DNA from: Candidatus Methylomirabilota bacterium
GTDB taxonomy: Bacteria; Methylomirabilota; Methylomirabilia; Methylomirabilales; Methylomirabilaceae
Length of the DNA stretch: 17,052 nucleotides
Assembly: GCA_028869615.1 (NCBI GenBank)
Contig: JAGWRQ010000022.1
Location: 1-17,052, forward strand
Direction: 5' to 3'
Position 1 is the stretch's first letter. Every line of letters begins with the position of its first letter. The translations under genes were made by a program, and so were the position numbers. Under the pieces are notes generated by a model, which saw nothing but the letters and a program-made list of their open reading frames with translations, did not search any database and was not told the origin of the DNA. Positions 1 to 8,317 of the stretch are shown here, one piece after another.

Positions 1-1776
1 GCCCGCCACACCGAGACCCTCTCGTACAGCGAATTCAAGGTACTCTTGAAAGCCGGCAAGGTAGAAGACTTGGCCCTCGGGACGCGTATCATCTCCGGGC
101 GGCTGAAACGGGATGGGCTGGGAGGTCTTCTCTCCAAAGAGAAGGTGGAGGAGATTGAACGGGTGACGACCGGTGGAGAGCTTCGCTTCGTGACCATCAG
201 AGTCGACGATCCGACCCTCATCCAGGAATTGGAGGCGTTGAAGGTACGTTTTGCCGGCGAGGTGGAGAGCACGTGGTTTATTACCCTGCTCTCCTGGGTG
301 CTCCCTGCTCTGATCTTCGTTGGTGTGTGGATGTTTCTCATGAAGCGAGTCGGGGGGCCGGCGAGCGGTCTGATGGCGATCGGTAAGAGTAAGGCTAAAG
401 TGTACATGGAGAAAGAGACCGGCGTGACCTTCGCGGATGTGGCGGGGATCGACGAGGCGCGCGCTGAGCTGATGGAGGTCGTTGAATTTCTGAAGACGCC
501 CGAGCGGTACCGCCGCCTTGGGGGAAAGATCCCCAAAGGGGTCCTGATCGTCGGGGCTCCGGGGACCGGGAAAACGCTGTTGGCCAAAGCCGTAGCCGGG
601 GAGGCAGGGGTTCCATTCTTCAGCATGAGCGGGTCGGAGTTCGTCGAGATGTTCGTGGGGGTCGGGGCGGCTCGGGTACGGGACCTCTTCGCCCAGGCTC
701 AGGAAAAAGCCCCCTGTATTATCTTCATCGATGAGCTGGACGCCCTCGGAAAGGCTCGTGGGCTCAACCCGATGGGCGGACACGATGAACGTGAGCAGAC
801 CCTCAATCAACTGCTGGTGGAGATGGACGGCTTCGACACGAACAAGGGGGTGATCATCATGGCCGCGACGAACCGCCCGGAGATCCTCGATCCGGCCTTG
901 CTCCGCCCCGGGCGCTTCGACCGCCACGTGGCCCTCGACCGCCCCGATATCAGGGGACGGGAGAAGATCCTCCGGGTGCATGTCAAGCCGGTCAAGCTCG
1001 CTCAGGAGGTGGACCTCTCGGCCATCGCCGCGAGGACCCCGGGATTTGTCGGTGCCGATCTGGCCAACTTGGTGAACGAGGCGGCGCTGCTTGCTGCGCG
1101 GAAGGGCAAGGATGCGGTGGAGACGGCGGATTTCGATGAGGCCATCGACCGGATCGTGGCCGGCCTCGAGAAAAAGACACGGGTGATGAATCCCGTGGAA
1201 AAGGAAACGGTAGCCTACCATGAGGCCGGCCATGCCCTGGTGGCGGAGTCCCGTCCTCACGCCGACCGGGTCTCGAAGATCTCCATCATCCCGCGCGGCG
1301 TGGCCGCGCTCGGCTACACGCAGCAGTCGCCCACAGAGGATCGGTACCTGCTGAAGAGGGCTGAGATACTCGACCGACTCGACGTGTTGCTGGGGGGTCG
1401 GGTGGCCGAAGAGATCGTTTTCGGGGACGTCTCTACCGGGGCGCAGGATGATCTGCAGCGGGCGACCGATATGGCCCGCCTCATGGTGACCCAGTACGGG
1501 ATGAGCGAACATCTAGGCTTGGCGACGTTTGAAGAGCCGCGCACCTCCCCATTTCTCAACATTGCGAAGCCTCAAAGAGTACGAGAATATAGTGAGCAGA
1601 CTGCTCAGACGATTGATGAGGAGATCAGAAAGCTCCTGGCCGATGCCCACACCCGAGTCGAGCAGACGCTGGCCACCAGGCGCAACGAGCTGGACGCGCT
1701 GGCCAAGCTGCTGCTGGAAAAAGAGGTCGTCGATCGGGAGACTCTGACGCAACTGCTTCAGCCCCAGAGGCCCTAG
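1..1776 (+). CDS. ftsH: ATP-dependent zinc metalloprotease FtsH (5' end outside window)
   Basis: Membrane-anchored AAA+ protease that unfolds and degrades misfolded or short-lived membrane and cytosolic proteins as a hexamer. The frame is open from base 1, and the codons before the TTG at 46 read as the usual FtsH periplasmic segment ([14 protein letters not shown]), so the TTG is an internal Leu and the true start lies upstream. 591 residues are visible; the first membrane helix and perhaps 20-45 residues are missing. In order: periplasmic segment, second membrane helix (277-339), Walker A GAPGTGKT (553-576), pore loop FVGVG (652-666), Walker B ending IDE (to 735), arginine-finger region RPGRFDR (904-924), zinc site HEAGH (1219-1233) and the third zinc ligand Asp in GAQDD (about 1450). 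All key residues are intact. The beta-propeller gene follows after a short gap. Family identity is certain; only the N-terminus is unknown. Confidence 0.97.
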   Translation, partial: ARHTETLSYSEFKVLLKAGKVEDLALGTRIISGRLKRDGLGGLLSKEKVEEIERVTTGGELRFVTIRVDDPTLIQELEALKVRFAGEVESTWFITLLSWVLPALIFVGVWMFLMKRVGGPASGLMAIGKSKAKVYMEKETGVTFADVAGIDEARAELMEVVEFLKTPERYRRLGGKIPKGVLIVGAPGTGKTLLAKAVAGEAGVPFFSMSGSEFVEMFVGVGAARVRDLFAQAQEKAPCIIFIDELDALGKARGLNPMGGHDEREQTLNQLLVEMDGFDTNKGVIIMAATNRPEILDPALLRPGRFDRHVALDRPDIRGREKILRVHVKPVKLAQEVDLSAIAARTPGFVGADLANLVNEAALLAARKGKDAVETADFDEAIDRIVAGLEKKTRVMNPVEKETVAYHEAGHALVAESRPHADRVSKISIIPRGVAALGYTQQSPTEDRYLLKRAEILDRLDVLLGGRVAEEIVFGDVSTGAQDDLQRATDMARLMVTQYGMSEHLGLATFEEPRTSPFLNIAKPQRVREYSEQTAQTIDEEIRKLLADAHTRVEQTLATRRNELDALAKLLLEKEVVDRETLTQLLQPQRP

Positions 1777-1847
1777 AAACCAAGATCCACAGGAGGGGAA
1801 CTGGAGATTCAAGCATGGAAGCCGGTAAACGAGAGGGGAGGGGCGGC

Positions 1848-2957
1848 ATGCCGATAATCCGGCGCGCCGTGCATATCGGCATCGTGACGTTGGCGTCGCT
1901 GCTGGTCGTTCGCTCTGCCGCGCTCGCGCACGGGGCAGGTGTGCACGGCACGCAGGCGCTTTATGTCGCGAATGAGGGCTCGGATACGGTCTCGGTTATG
2001 GATCTCGGGTCGATGAAGGTGACCGGCACCATTGCTGTGGGTTCCGGCCCGCAGGATGTCGCAATCAGCCCGGATCGGCGTTTCGCCTTTGTCACGTGTA
2101 GCCGTTCGGCTGACGTTTGGATTCTGGCCTTGCCCGCGCACACCGTCGTTGCCACGGTGTCCAATGCGACCGGCCCAGGGGGCCAGACGGTTTTTGGAGC
2201 CGGCGCGACCTATGCCTACGTGACCAACAGTCTATATAGCCGAGTTACAGTAATTGAGACCGCTACCGGAAAGAAGGTGGCGATGATCCCGGTGGGAGAA
2301 GCGCCGACCAAGATCAGCATCTCCCCGGATGGCAGCCATGCCTATGTTCCCAGCGAGCGATCCCATACCGTCGCTACGCTGAACCTTTCGCTGAATGTCG
2401 TCGCGGCGGAGCTACCGATCGCAGTGAGGCCCTATGCCGTCGAGATCTCTCCCGATGGCAAGTACCTGCTGGTCTCCAGTCCTGATTCAAACACTGTCAC
2501 CGTCATCGAGGCGGCCACTCAGATGTCGTTGCGCAGGATCCCCGTCGGTGACGATCCCCATCACGTGATATTTGGCCCAGGCGGAGCTTTTGCATATATT
2601 CTAAATAGGGGTTCGGATAGCCTGAGCGTGATCCAGATGGCGAATCGTCAGGTGGTGGCGACCATCCCCGTGGGGAAGGAGCCGAGTGACGCCGACATCA
2701 CCCCGTCCGGCCACTACATCTATGTGACCAACATGGGAAGCGGCGACGTGTCGGTCATTTCGACGCTCACCAGCGCCGTGGTAGGGACGATCCCTGTAGG
2801 AACCCGTCCCCACGATATCGTCATCTCGGGTGACGGACGGTACGGCTTTGTGGCCAATACCGGATCGGATGATATCTCCGTGATCAACCTGCTGTCCCAG
2901 ACAACGGTGGGGCGAGTACCTGTCGGCAAGCGCCCCCGTGGGATGGCCCTCTGGTAG
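1848..2957 (+). CDS. Exported YVTN/YncE-type beta-propeller protein
   Basis: Secreted or periplasmic repeat protein of the YncE/YVTN (surface-layer-like) beta-propeller class, which usually serves as a binding scaffold; ligand unknown. From the ATG at 1848 the product has a typical signal peptide: basic start MPIIRR, hydrophobic stretch IGIVTLASLLVV, and a likely cut after SAALA. The rest is eight units of about 42 residues with the pattern Y-V-x-N-x-G-S-D-x-V-S-V-I then IPVG-x-x-P then ISPDG; unit 2 is the most diverged. The last unit ends at GMALW, which could close the ring with the first unit. An in-frame ATG at 1815 adds 11 residues; I prefer 1848 because GGGGAGGGG (1835-1843) lies just before it and the signal peptide is then of normal length. 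No catalytic motif is visible. It lies between ftsH and the CBS/oxidoreductase genes, with only 10 nt to the next start. Confidence 0.88.
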   Translation: MPIIRRAVHIGIVTLASLLVVRSAALAHGAGVHGTQALYVANEGSDTVSVMDLGSMKVTGTIAVGSGPQDVAISPDRRFAFVTCSRSADVWILALPAHTVVATVSNATGPGGQTVFGAGATYAYVTNSLYSRVTVIETATGKKVAMIPVGEAPTKISISPDGSHAYVPSERSHTVATLNLSLNVVAAELPIAVRPYAVEISPDGKYLLVSSPDSNTVTVIEAATQMSLRRIPVGDDPHHVIFGPGGAFAYILNRGSDSLSVIQMANRQVVATIPVGKEPSDADITPSGHYIYVTNMGSGDVSVISTLTSAVVGTIPVGTRPHDIVISGDGRYGFVANTGSDDISVINLLSQTTVGRVPVGKRPRGMALW

Positions 2958-2967
2958 GTCGCATCAG

Positions 2968-3381
2968 ATGACGCAGCTTTCAGAGATCATGAATCGGACG
3001 CTCATCACCGTTGATACGCGTACTTCCCTGCGTCGAGCTCAACGAATGCTGGATCAGCATAAAATCCGCCATCTGTTTGTGATGGACGGCAAGCGTCTGG
3101 TGGGGATCGTTACCGATCGCGATCTTCGAAAGGCCGCTCCCTCTTCCAAGTCGCCTTTGACGACCAGTGAACGCGAGGAGTTCATGGATGAGTTGAAGGT
3201 TGTGGAGGTGATGTCGCGCAAGCTGATTACGGCCTTGCCTACGACCACTGCGCGGGAGGCAGCGAAGGTGATGGTTCGGGAGAAGATCGGCTGCCTGCCG
3301 GTAGTGGATGGCAATACACTGGTTGGGATCGTGACCGAGACCGATCTGCTCGAGATACTGGTCCGGGGAGAGGCATCATGA
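2968..3381 (+). CDS. Tandem CBS-domain protein upstream of the oxidoreductase
   Basis: Small protein (137 aa) made only of two CBS motifs, a module that usually binds AMP, ATP, NAD(P) or SAM and regulates a partner. CBS 1 runs from about residue 4 (SEIMNRTLITV) to the GIVTDRDLRKAA stretch; CBS 2 runs from VVEVMSRKLITA to GIVTETDLLEIL. The G-I-V-T-D/E-x-D signatures fit the adenosine-nucleotide binding type. I chose ATG 2968 over the in-frame GTG at 2938 because the latter lies inside the propeller gene and adds a non-CBS tail (GWPSGRSHQ). The stop overlaps the next start as ATGA (3378-3381), which points to translational coupling with the alpha/gamma oxidoreductase subunit. It closely resembles the CBS part of the CBS-ACT protein at 14659, sharing the K-A-A-P-S segment, so the two are probably paralogues. 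Ligand and partner are inferred. Confidence 0.9.
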   Translation: MTQLSEIMNRTLITVDTRTSLRRAQRMLDQHKIRHLFVMDGKRLVGIVTDRDLRKAAPSSKSPLTTSEREEFMDELKVVEVMSRKLITALPTTTAREAAKVMVREKIGCLPVVDGNTLVGIVTETDLLEILVRGEAS

Positions 3382-5336
3382 CCAGCGAGCGATTTCGTTT
3401 TCCAGGCATTCCGGCCACAGCGGACGGCTCGGCGGCAGTGGTCTGGGTGGACTCGCATATTACGCAAGGCGCCTGCGCCTATCCGATTACCCCCTCCACC
3501 AACATGGGGACCGGATACCAGGCGGAGGTCGCGAACGGCGCACGCAACCTCTGGGGTGAGCCGCTCTTCTTCCTCGAGCCCGAGTCGGAGCATAGCTCCG
3601 CCTCCGCGTGTGAGGGGTTTGCCCTGGCCGGTGGGCGGGTCTCGAACTTTACCTCCGGCCAGGGGCTGGTCCTGATGAAGGAGGTCCTCTACACCATCGC
3701 AGGGAAGCGGCTCCCGGCGGTCTTCCACATCGGCGCCCGCGCGCTGACCTCTCAGGCCCTGAACGTCCACGCCGGTCATGACGACGTGATGGCCGTGGCG
3801 GATGTCGGTTGGGGCATGCTCTTCGCCAAGAACGCTCAGGATGCGGCCGATCTGGCGCTCATCGCCCGCCGCGCCGCCGAGGAGGGGGAGACCCCCTTCA
3901 TGACCGTACAGGACGGTTTCCTCACCACCCATACCATTGAGAACCTCCTGCTTCCGGAACCGGAGCTGATGAAGGAGTTCATCGGGGACCCGTATGCCGG
4001 CACGCGCCTGCGCAACCTTATGAACCCGTTGCAGCCGATCATGAGCGGGGTTGTGCAGAATCAGGACAGTTACATGAAGGGCAAGATCGCCCAGCGGTTT
4101 TTCTACGATCGGCTGCCGGCGATTGTCGAGGGAGCCATGGAGCGGTTCTACTCCCTGACGGGCCGCCGGTATGGTCTGGTGGAAGCGTACCGGCTGGAGG
4201 ATGCCGACTACGCCATCGTAGGGATGGGAGGGATGGTCGAGACCGCCATGGCGACCGTTGATTATTTACGACTGCACCGCGGCGTTCGAGCGGGTGCCCT
4301 CCACGTGACATGCTTCCGTCCATTCCCAGGCCCGCAGATCGTCGAGGCGACGAAGCACCTGAAGGCGATGGCTGTGATCGAGCGTATGGACAACCCGCTG
4401 GCCGAATCGAATCCGCTCACTGCCGAGATCAAGGCGGCGTTCGCCGATGCGCTGACGGGTACGCCGGGGTTTCCGCCCGTGGGTCGGATACCGATCGTCT
4501 ATTCCGGTTCGGCCGGACTGGGCAGCCGGGATATCCGTCCCGGCGACCTGGTGGTCGCGATAGACAATATGCGCCGCGACGATGGCGGGTCTCGCTACTT
4601 CGTCGTGGGGATCAGGCACGACCTGGCGCTCGTGCCATCCGAAGATCCGGACGTCCGGCCGGCCGGGACCTTCTCGATGCGCGGCCATTCGGTCGGCGGC
4701 TTCGGATCGGTGACGACCAACAAGGTGATCGCCACGATTGTCGGCGATCTCTTCGGCTTGAAGGTTCAGGCCTACCCGAAGTATGGCTCCGAAAAAAAGG
4801 GGCTGCCTACCACTTACTATCTGACCGTGGCCAAGGAGCGGATCCGTACCCATTGCGAGCTGACGCAGGTCGATTTCGTGCCCCTTAACGACATCAATGC
4901 GTTCAACCTCGGCAACCCGCTGGCCGGCTTGGCGACAGACGGCATGGTCTTCATCCAGACCGACAAAAAGACACCGGAGGAGGTCTGGACGCGGATCCCT
5001 GACTATGCGAAGCGGATCATCCGGGAACGCCGTATTCGGGTCCTTGCCCTGGACACTGTGAAGATTGCGCGCGAGGTCGCCAGTTCTGCAGACCTGGAGC
5101 AACGAATGCAGGGGATTGTCCTCTTGGGGATTTTCCTCCGCTGCACGCCGTTTCTCCGCGAGCAGCGCCTGTCCGAGGCGCAGGTCTTCTCGGCGGTAGA
5201 GCGGTCGCTGCGGAAGTATTTCGGCAAGCGGGGCGAACAGGTGGTGCAGGACAATTTGGCCGCAGTGAGGCGAGGCTATACCGAGGTGTTTGAGGTCCCA
5301 GTGGAGACGATGGCAGAGGCGGGATTGATCGGCTGA
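3378..5336 (+). CDS. 2-oxoacid:ferredoxin oxidoreductase, fused alpha-gamma subunit (PFOR domains I-III)
   Basis: Half of a TPP-dependent enzyme that interconverts a 2-oxoacid (pyruvate most likely) plus CoA with acyl-CoA, CO2 and reduced ferredoxin. Residues 1-250 resemble PFOR domain I: YPITPST (Thr38, like the substrate-binding Thr31 of Desulfovibrio PFOR), SEHS with Glu71 (like Glu64, which activates TPP), and GARALTSQ with Arg121 (like Arg114, which holds the carboxylate). Residues 265-420 are domain II. Residues 430-600 are the gamma domain III, opening with MRGHSVGGFGS and containing YPKYGSEKKG. The 652 aa length matches PFOR domains I-III (about 627). GGAG at 3367-3370 precedes the ATG, which overlaps the CBS stop. 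Domains IV-VI are on the protein at 5796, so an active enzyme needs both chains. Pyruvate specificity is suggested by the conserved Thr/Arg pair but not proven; another 2-oxoacid is possible. Confidence 0.93.
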   Translation: MTSERFRFPGIPATADGSAAVVWVDSHITQGACAYPITPSTNMGTGYQAEVANGARNLWGEPLFFLEPESEHSSASACEGFALAGGRVSNFTSGQGLVLMKEVLYTIAGKRLPAVFHIGARALTSQALNVHAGHDDVMAVADVGWGMLFAKNAQDAADLALIARRAAEEGETPFMTVQDGFLTTHTIENLLLPEPELMKEFIGDPYAGTRLRNLMNPLQPIMSGVVQNQDSYMKGKIAQRFFYDRLPAIVEGAMERFYSLTGRRYGLVEAYRLEDADYAIVGMGGMVETAMATVDYLRLHRGVRAGALHVTCFRPFPGPQIVEATKHLKAMAVIERMDNPLAESNPLTAEIKAAFADALTGTPGFPPVGRIPIVYSGSAGLGSRDIRPGDLVVAIDNMRRDDGGSRYFVVGIRHDLALVPSEDPDVRPAGTFSMRGHSVGGFGSVTTNKVIATIVGDLFGLKVQAYPKYGSEKKGLPTTYYLTVAKERIRTHCELTQVDFVPLNDINAFNLGNPLAGLATDGMVFIQTDKKTPEEVWTRIPDYAKRIIRERRIRVLALDTVKIAREVASSADLEQRMQGIVLLGIFLRCTPFLREQRLSEAQVFSAVERSLRKYFGKRGEQVVQDNLAAVRRGYTEVFEVPVETMAEAGLIG

Positions 5337-5364
5337 GAGTTCGAACACCAAAGAAGGAGAGCTG

Positions 5365-5760
5365 ATGGCGGAGGAGTTGGTGAGAGACTGGATGCACCGG
5401 GGTGTGATCACCTGTGGACCCGAGACGCCCATCCAGACGGTGGCCGACGCAATGAAGGCGCACGACATCAGCGCCTTGGTGGTGGTGGACGAGGCAGGCG
5501 ACGCGATCGGCGTGATCTCCCGCACCGATCTCGTCAATGCTCGGTTTGTCGAGCCGTATCTCAAGCACTGGCGGGGACTCACCGCCAAGCACCTGATGAG
5601 CGCTCCGGTCATCAGTGTCTCGGATGCCACGCCGCTTGCTGAGGCGGCGGCGCGGCTCCGCGACAGGAAGATTCACCGGGTAGTGGTGACCGAGAGACGC
5701 GGGCCACACGAGAAGCCGATCGGCATCCTCTCGGTGACCGATTTGGTGGGGAAATTGTGA
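5365..5760 (+). CDS. Tandem CBS-domain protein between the two oxidoreductase halves
   Basis: A 131-residue protein consisting of two CBS motifs. CBS 1 covers about residues 5-60 (VRDWMHRGVITCGP to GVISRTDLVNA); CBS 2 covers about 74-131 (AKHLMSAPVISVS to GILSVTDLVGKL). Start ATG 5365 has AAGGAGA (5354-5360) at good spacing. It is clearly different from the CBS proteins at 2968 and 14659: no K-A-A-P-S segment and a short linker with EPYLKHWRG. It sits exactly where a one-chain NifJ/PFOR would continue from domain III to IV, 28 nt after one subunit gene and 35 nt before the other, so co-expression with the enzyme is very likely. By analogy with CBS modules that control IMP dehydrogenase or AMPK, it may regulate the oxidoreductase according to adenylate level; that is inference. 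Confidence 0.9.
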   Translation: MAEELVRDWMHRGVITCGPETPIQTVADAMKAHDISALVVVDEAGDAIGVISRTDLVNARFVEPYLKHWRGLTAKHLMSAPVISVSDATPLAEAAARLRDRKIHRVVVTERRGPHEKPIGILSVTDLVGKL

Positions 5761-5795
5761 CAGTATAAGAGCAGTATCATAAGGAAGGTTCAGCC

Positions 5796-7478
5796 ATGGC
5801 AGATCACGAGCCGGCCTATAACCCTCTCGATGAGGAGCACGTCGAACAGGTCGCGGGGACGAAGCCTCGCGGGCTTGAGAAAGCGATCCACGAGAGCGCC
5901 TTGCCCCAGACCGGGGTTCTGGAACTTGATCTTGAGCGATACGTGGGCGATTTCAACGAGCGGATCATCGGGGCCTACGCGGCCGGGACCGGAGAGCAGA
6001 CTCTGCCCGCTGATGTCGGGGTGGCCCGCAGCCTGATCCCGCCCGGGACCGGCGCCCTGCGCGACTTCAGTTACATTGCGCCGGAGATCCCCCGGTTCGA
6101 CCGGGAGCGATGCGTCGGCTGCATGGCCTGTGTCACGGAGTGTCCCGACACCGCCATCCTGGGCAAGGCGATCCCGAAGTCGCGCGTGGAGGCCGAACTC
6201 AACCTCATCGCCGACGATCAGGAGCGTGAGGGAATTCGGGCTCAGTGGGCTGTGACGAGGAAATACTGTGAGGTCTACGAGAAGAAGGGCGAGGAAGGCG
6301 CCCTGTTCGGTATCTTCGTCGATCCGACCAAGTGCAAGGGGTGCGCTGAGTGCGTTGAGGTCTGCGGGGCCCTCGGCTATCATGCCCTCACGATGGTGAA
6401 GAAGGACGAGCAGACGCTCCCACGCTATCGAAACTACTTTAACTTCTTTCGGCAAGTTGGCGCCACACCACGTGAATATATCAATGAGCGGGCGCTGGCG
6501 GACATGATGCTGTCCGAGGAGGCGCTCCTCTACGTCGGCGGCGCCGGCTCGTGCATGGGGTGTGGCGAGGCGACGGCGATCCGGATGATGCTGGCCGCTA
6601 CCGGATTCGTCCATGGCGCGGAGCAGGTGGGGATCGTGGCGGCGACAGGGTGCAACACGGTCTACGGTTCGACCTATCCGTACAACCCGTTCCTGGTTCC
6701 CTGGACCAACTCGCTGTTCGAGAATGCGCCGGCCGTGGCGATGGGGGTCCGCGCCAAGTGGGACCAACGGGGATGGCAGGAGAAGAAGCTCTGGGTCATT
6801 GGAGGGGACGGCGCGATGTACGATATCGGCTTCCAGGCGCTGTCGCGGATGCTGGCCTCCGGGATGGACATCAACGTGCTGATCCTGGATACACAGGTCT
6901 ACTCCAACACGGGAGGACAGGCCTCCACGGCGACCTTTACCGGGCAGGATGCCAAAATGGCCGTGTTCGGCAAGACGACGCCCGGCAAGCAGGAGCGGCG
7001 AAAGGAGCTGGCGCTCATCGCCATGATGCACCCGGATACCTTCGTCGCGCAGACCACGGCGGCCCACATTAACCATTTTTACCGAGCCATCATGGCGGCC
7101 AATGAGTACCCGGGTCCGGCCGTGGTCAATGTCTACACGACCTGTGAGCCCGAGCATGGCGTGGCGGACGACCGCTCCTCGTGTCAGGCGAAGCTGGCGG
7201 TCGATGCTCGGGCCTTCCCGCTCTTCATGTACGACCCACGCAAGGGAGAGAGGATCAAAGAGCGACTCAGCCTGGCGGGTAACCCCGCAATGGGTGAGGA
7301 CTGGTACAGACTGCCTCGCACAGGGGAAGTAGTCGACTTTATTGCTTTTGCCAGGACGGAGGGCCGTTTCGCGAAACAGTTCGACCCGGAGGGCTGCCCG
7401 TCTGATACCCTGCGCTACGCCCAAGCCGAGCGGCTGCAGTACTGGCGACGCCTGCAAGAGTTGGCCGGCATCCGATAA
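5796..7478 (+). CDS. 2-oxoacid:ferredoxin oxidoreductase, fused ferredoxin-TPP (delta-beta) subunit (PFOR domains IV-VI)
   Basis: The electron-transfer and TPP half of the enzyme begun at 3378. Residues 1-100 resemble the short PFOR linker domain IV, ending in IAPEIPRFD. Residues 101-200 are a two-cluster ferredoxin domain: Cys106/109/112/116 and Cys180/183/186/190, the second ending CG instead of the usual CP. Residues 245-470 are the TPP domain: SCMGCGE (Cys253, Cys256), ATGCNTVYGS (Cys286) and YTTC (Cys450) supply the four ligands of the proximal [4Fe-4S] cluster, GGDGAMYD starts the TPP-Mg motif, and VYSNTGGQ holds the active-site Asn371. KLAVDARAFPLFMYDP (466-481) matches the end of NifJ-type PFORs. 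The extra C-terminal domain VII of Desulfovibrio PFOR appears absent. Start ATG 5796 follows AAGGAAGG (5781-5788). All cluster and TPP residues are present, so the enzyme looks functional. Confidence 0.94.
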   Translation: MADHEPAYNPLDEEHVEQVAGTKPRGLEKAIHESALPQTGVLELDLERYVGDFNERIIGAYAAGTGEQTLPADVGVARSLIPPGTGALRDFSYIAPEIPRFDRERCVGCMACVTECPDTAILGKAIPKSRVEAELNLIADDQEREGIRAQWAVTRKYCEVYEKKGEEGALFGIFVDPTKCKGCAECVEVCGALGYHALTMVKKDEQTLPRYRNYFNFFRQVGATPREYINERALADMMLSEEALLYVGGAGSCMGCGEATAIRMMLAATGFVHGAEQVGIVAATGCNTVYGSTYPYNPFLVPWTNSLFENAPAVAMGVRAKWDQRGWQEKKLWVIGGDGAMYDIGFQALSRMLASGMDINVLILDTQVYSNTGGQASTATFTGQDAKMAVFGKTTPGKQERRKELALIAMMHPDTFVAQTTAAHINHFYRAIMAANEYPGPAVVNVYTTCEPEHGVADDRSSCQAKLAVDARAFPLFMYDPRKGERIKERLSLAGNPAMGEDWYRLPRTGEVVDFIAFARTEGRFAKQFDPEGCPSDTLRYAQAERLQYWRRLQELAGIR

Positions 7479-7546
7479 AGACGGATGTATGACGCACTAC
7501 AGTAGGGAAATAGCTGAACACCGCGAGACGGAAACACTTCCATTTT

Positions 7547-7561
7547 CCCGCCGCTGGCGGG
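7547..7561 (+). other. GC-rich hairpin just before a Usp ribosome binding site
   Basis: CCCGCC (7547-7552), loop GCT, GGCGGG (7556-7561): a perfect 6-bp stem in the 101-nt gap between the oxidoreductase and Usp genes. It ends 5 nt before a near-perfect Shine-Dalgarno, AAAGGAGGTT (7567-7576), for the ATG at 7580. No T-run follows, so it is not a classical terminator. It could be an mRNA processing, stability or translation-control element. Function inferred. Confidence 0.4.
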
Positions 7562-7579
7562 TGGCTAAAGGAGGTTCCA

Positions 7580-8086
7580 ATGATTACACTCAAGAATATC
7601 CTTGTACCGACGGACTTTAGCGAGACCTCGAAGGCGGCGGTTACGTATGCTCGGGAGCTCGCCTCCACGTACCACGGCTCGGTGCATCTCCTGCACGTGT
7701 TGCCGGATCCCGCGGTTCAGCCTTGGGCGTTCGCGGTCGAGACTGAGGCTATGGGGCTGTCATTCCCGGAGCGGGTGAAGCGGTGGGAGGAGAGGGCAAA
7801 CGCGCAGATGAAGAATCTGCTCTCGGAGACGGAGCGGAAGGAACTGCATGTGCGAACTGTGGCGCAGGTGGGCCATCCAGTCCAGCAGATTCTTCAGTAT
7901 GCAAAAGACCAGACGATCGATCTCATCGTGATGGGGACAACCGGTCGAGGTACCCCGGCGCCCGAAACGTTCGGGGCATTCCCAAGGCATTCACCGATGG
8001 GCAGTGTCGCCGAGCGAGTGGTTCGCCAAGCCCCGTGTCCGGTCCTCATCGTTCGACATCCGGAGCACGAGTTCGTTACGCCCTAG
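7580..8086 (+). CDS. Universal stress protein (UspA family) with a widened nucleotide loop
   Basis: Single-domain Usp of 168 aa. The start MITLKNILVPTDFSETSKAAVTY is the classical Usp first strand and helix, and the C-terminal part has IDLIVMGTTGRG, then GSVAERVVRQAPCPVLIV. In ATP-binding Usps the loop reads G-x2-G-x9-G-S/T. Here about 17 residues (rich in P, F and A) separate GTTGR from GSVAERVV, against 8 in the canonical Usp at 9911, so about 9 extra residues sit in the nucleotide loop. ATP binding may therefore be changed. The Shine-Dalgarno at 7567-7576 is the strongest in the window, suggesting high expression. It follows the oxidoreductase operon by 101 nt and a hairpin lies 24 nt after its stop, so it is probably the last gene of that unit. 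Usps are tied to survival in stress and anoxia; the target here is unknown. Confidence 0.93.
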   Translation: MITLKNILVPTDFSETSKAAVTYARELASTYHGSVHLLHVLPDPAVQPWAFAVETEAMGLSFPERVKRWEERANAQMKNLLSETERKELHVRTVAQVGHPVQQILQYAKDQTIDLIVMGTTGRGTPAPETFGAFPRHSPMGSVAERVVRQAPCPVLIVRHPEHEFVTP

Positions 8087-8110
8087 ACGTCTTCCGTAAA
8101 GCGTAAGCGG

Positions 8111-8139
8111 CTGGCGTCGGCCCTCTAGTCCGGCGCCAG
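8111..8139 (+). terminator. Possible transcription terminator hairpin (no T-tract)
   Basis: CTGGCGTCGG (8111-8120) pairs with CCGGCGCCAG (8130-8139): ten pairs including one G-U, with a 9-nt loop. It begins 24 nt after the Usp stop codon, where a terminator would be expected. The bases after it (CGCAGGGCG) contain no U-run, so it is either a weak or factor-assisted terminator or a 3'-end stabilising stem. Confidence 0.4.
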
Positions 8140-8281
8140 CGCAGGGCGAATCGGGACACCGTGGCCTCTTGCTGGCTTGCCGACGTCGCCGCTTGCTCCA
8201 CACTGACTCTTCTCGGATTGATTGTCCTGGCTGTGGGGCTGGTTCAGCAATCAGAACGATTCGGCTCGACTCCGTGGTGTG

Positions 8282-8299
8282 TAGCGTATTGATATGCTA
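8282..8299. promoter_or_regulatory. Operator-like palindrome over the -35 element
   Basis: TAGCGTAT-TG-ATATGCTA is an 8-2-8 inverted repeat with one mismatch (G against T), as expected for a dimeric helix-turn-helix regulator site. It covers the proposed -35 hexamer (8289-8294) of the radical SAM gene, so binding would probably repress transcription. I do not recognise the motif as a known site; it does not fit the FNR consensus. Confidence 0.35.
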
Positions 8300-8317
8300 T
8301 GCTTAGATAAGTATTAC
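8289..8317 (+). promoter_or_regulatory. Candidate sigma70 promoter for the radical SAM gene
   Basis: TTGATA (8289-8294, 5 of 6 to TTGACA), a 17-nt spacer, then TATTAC (8312-8317, 4 of 6 to TATAAT). It lies in a locally AT-rich stretch about 130 nt upstream of the radical SAM start. Transcription would begin near 8323. Predicted by eye only. Confidence 0.45.

Noticed and set aside
46-48. TTG as the start of ftsH
   Set aside because: The frame is open from base 1 and the preceding codons match the conserved FtsH periplasmic segment, so this is an internal Leu.
4266-5630. 454-codon minus-strand open frame
   Set aside because: Opposite the alpha-gamma subunit and CBS gene, with no motif or supporting ribosome site.
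5790-7457. 555-codon minus-strand open frame opposite the ferredoxin-TPP subunit
   Set aside because: The + strand gene has complete cofactor motifs; the minus frame gives an R/H/G/L-rich product without recognisable domains, as expected from GC-rich codon bias.
8289-8302. FNR-type site near TTGAT at 8289
   Set aside because: The second half (TATGC) does not match ATCAA; only a half-site is present.
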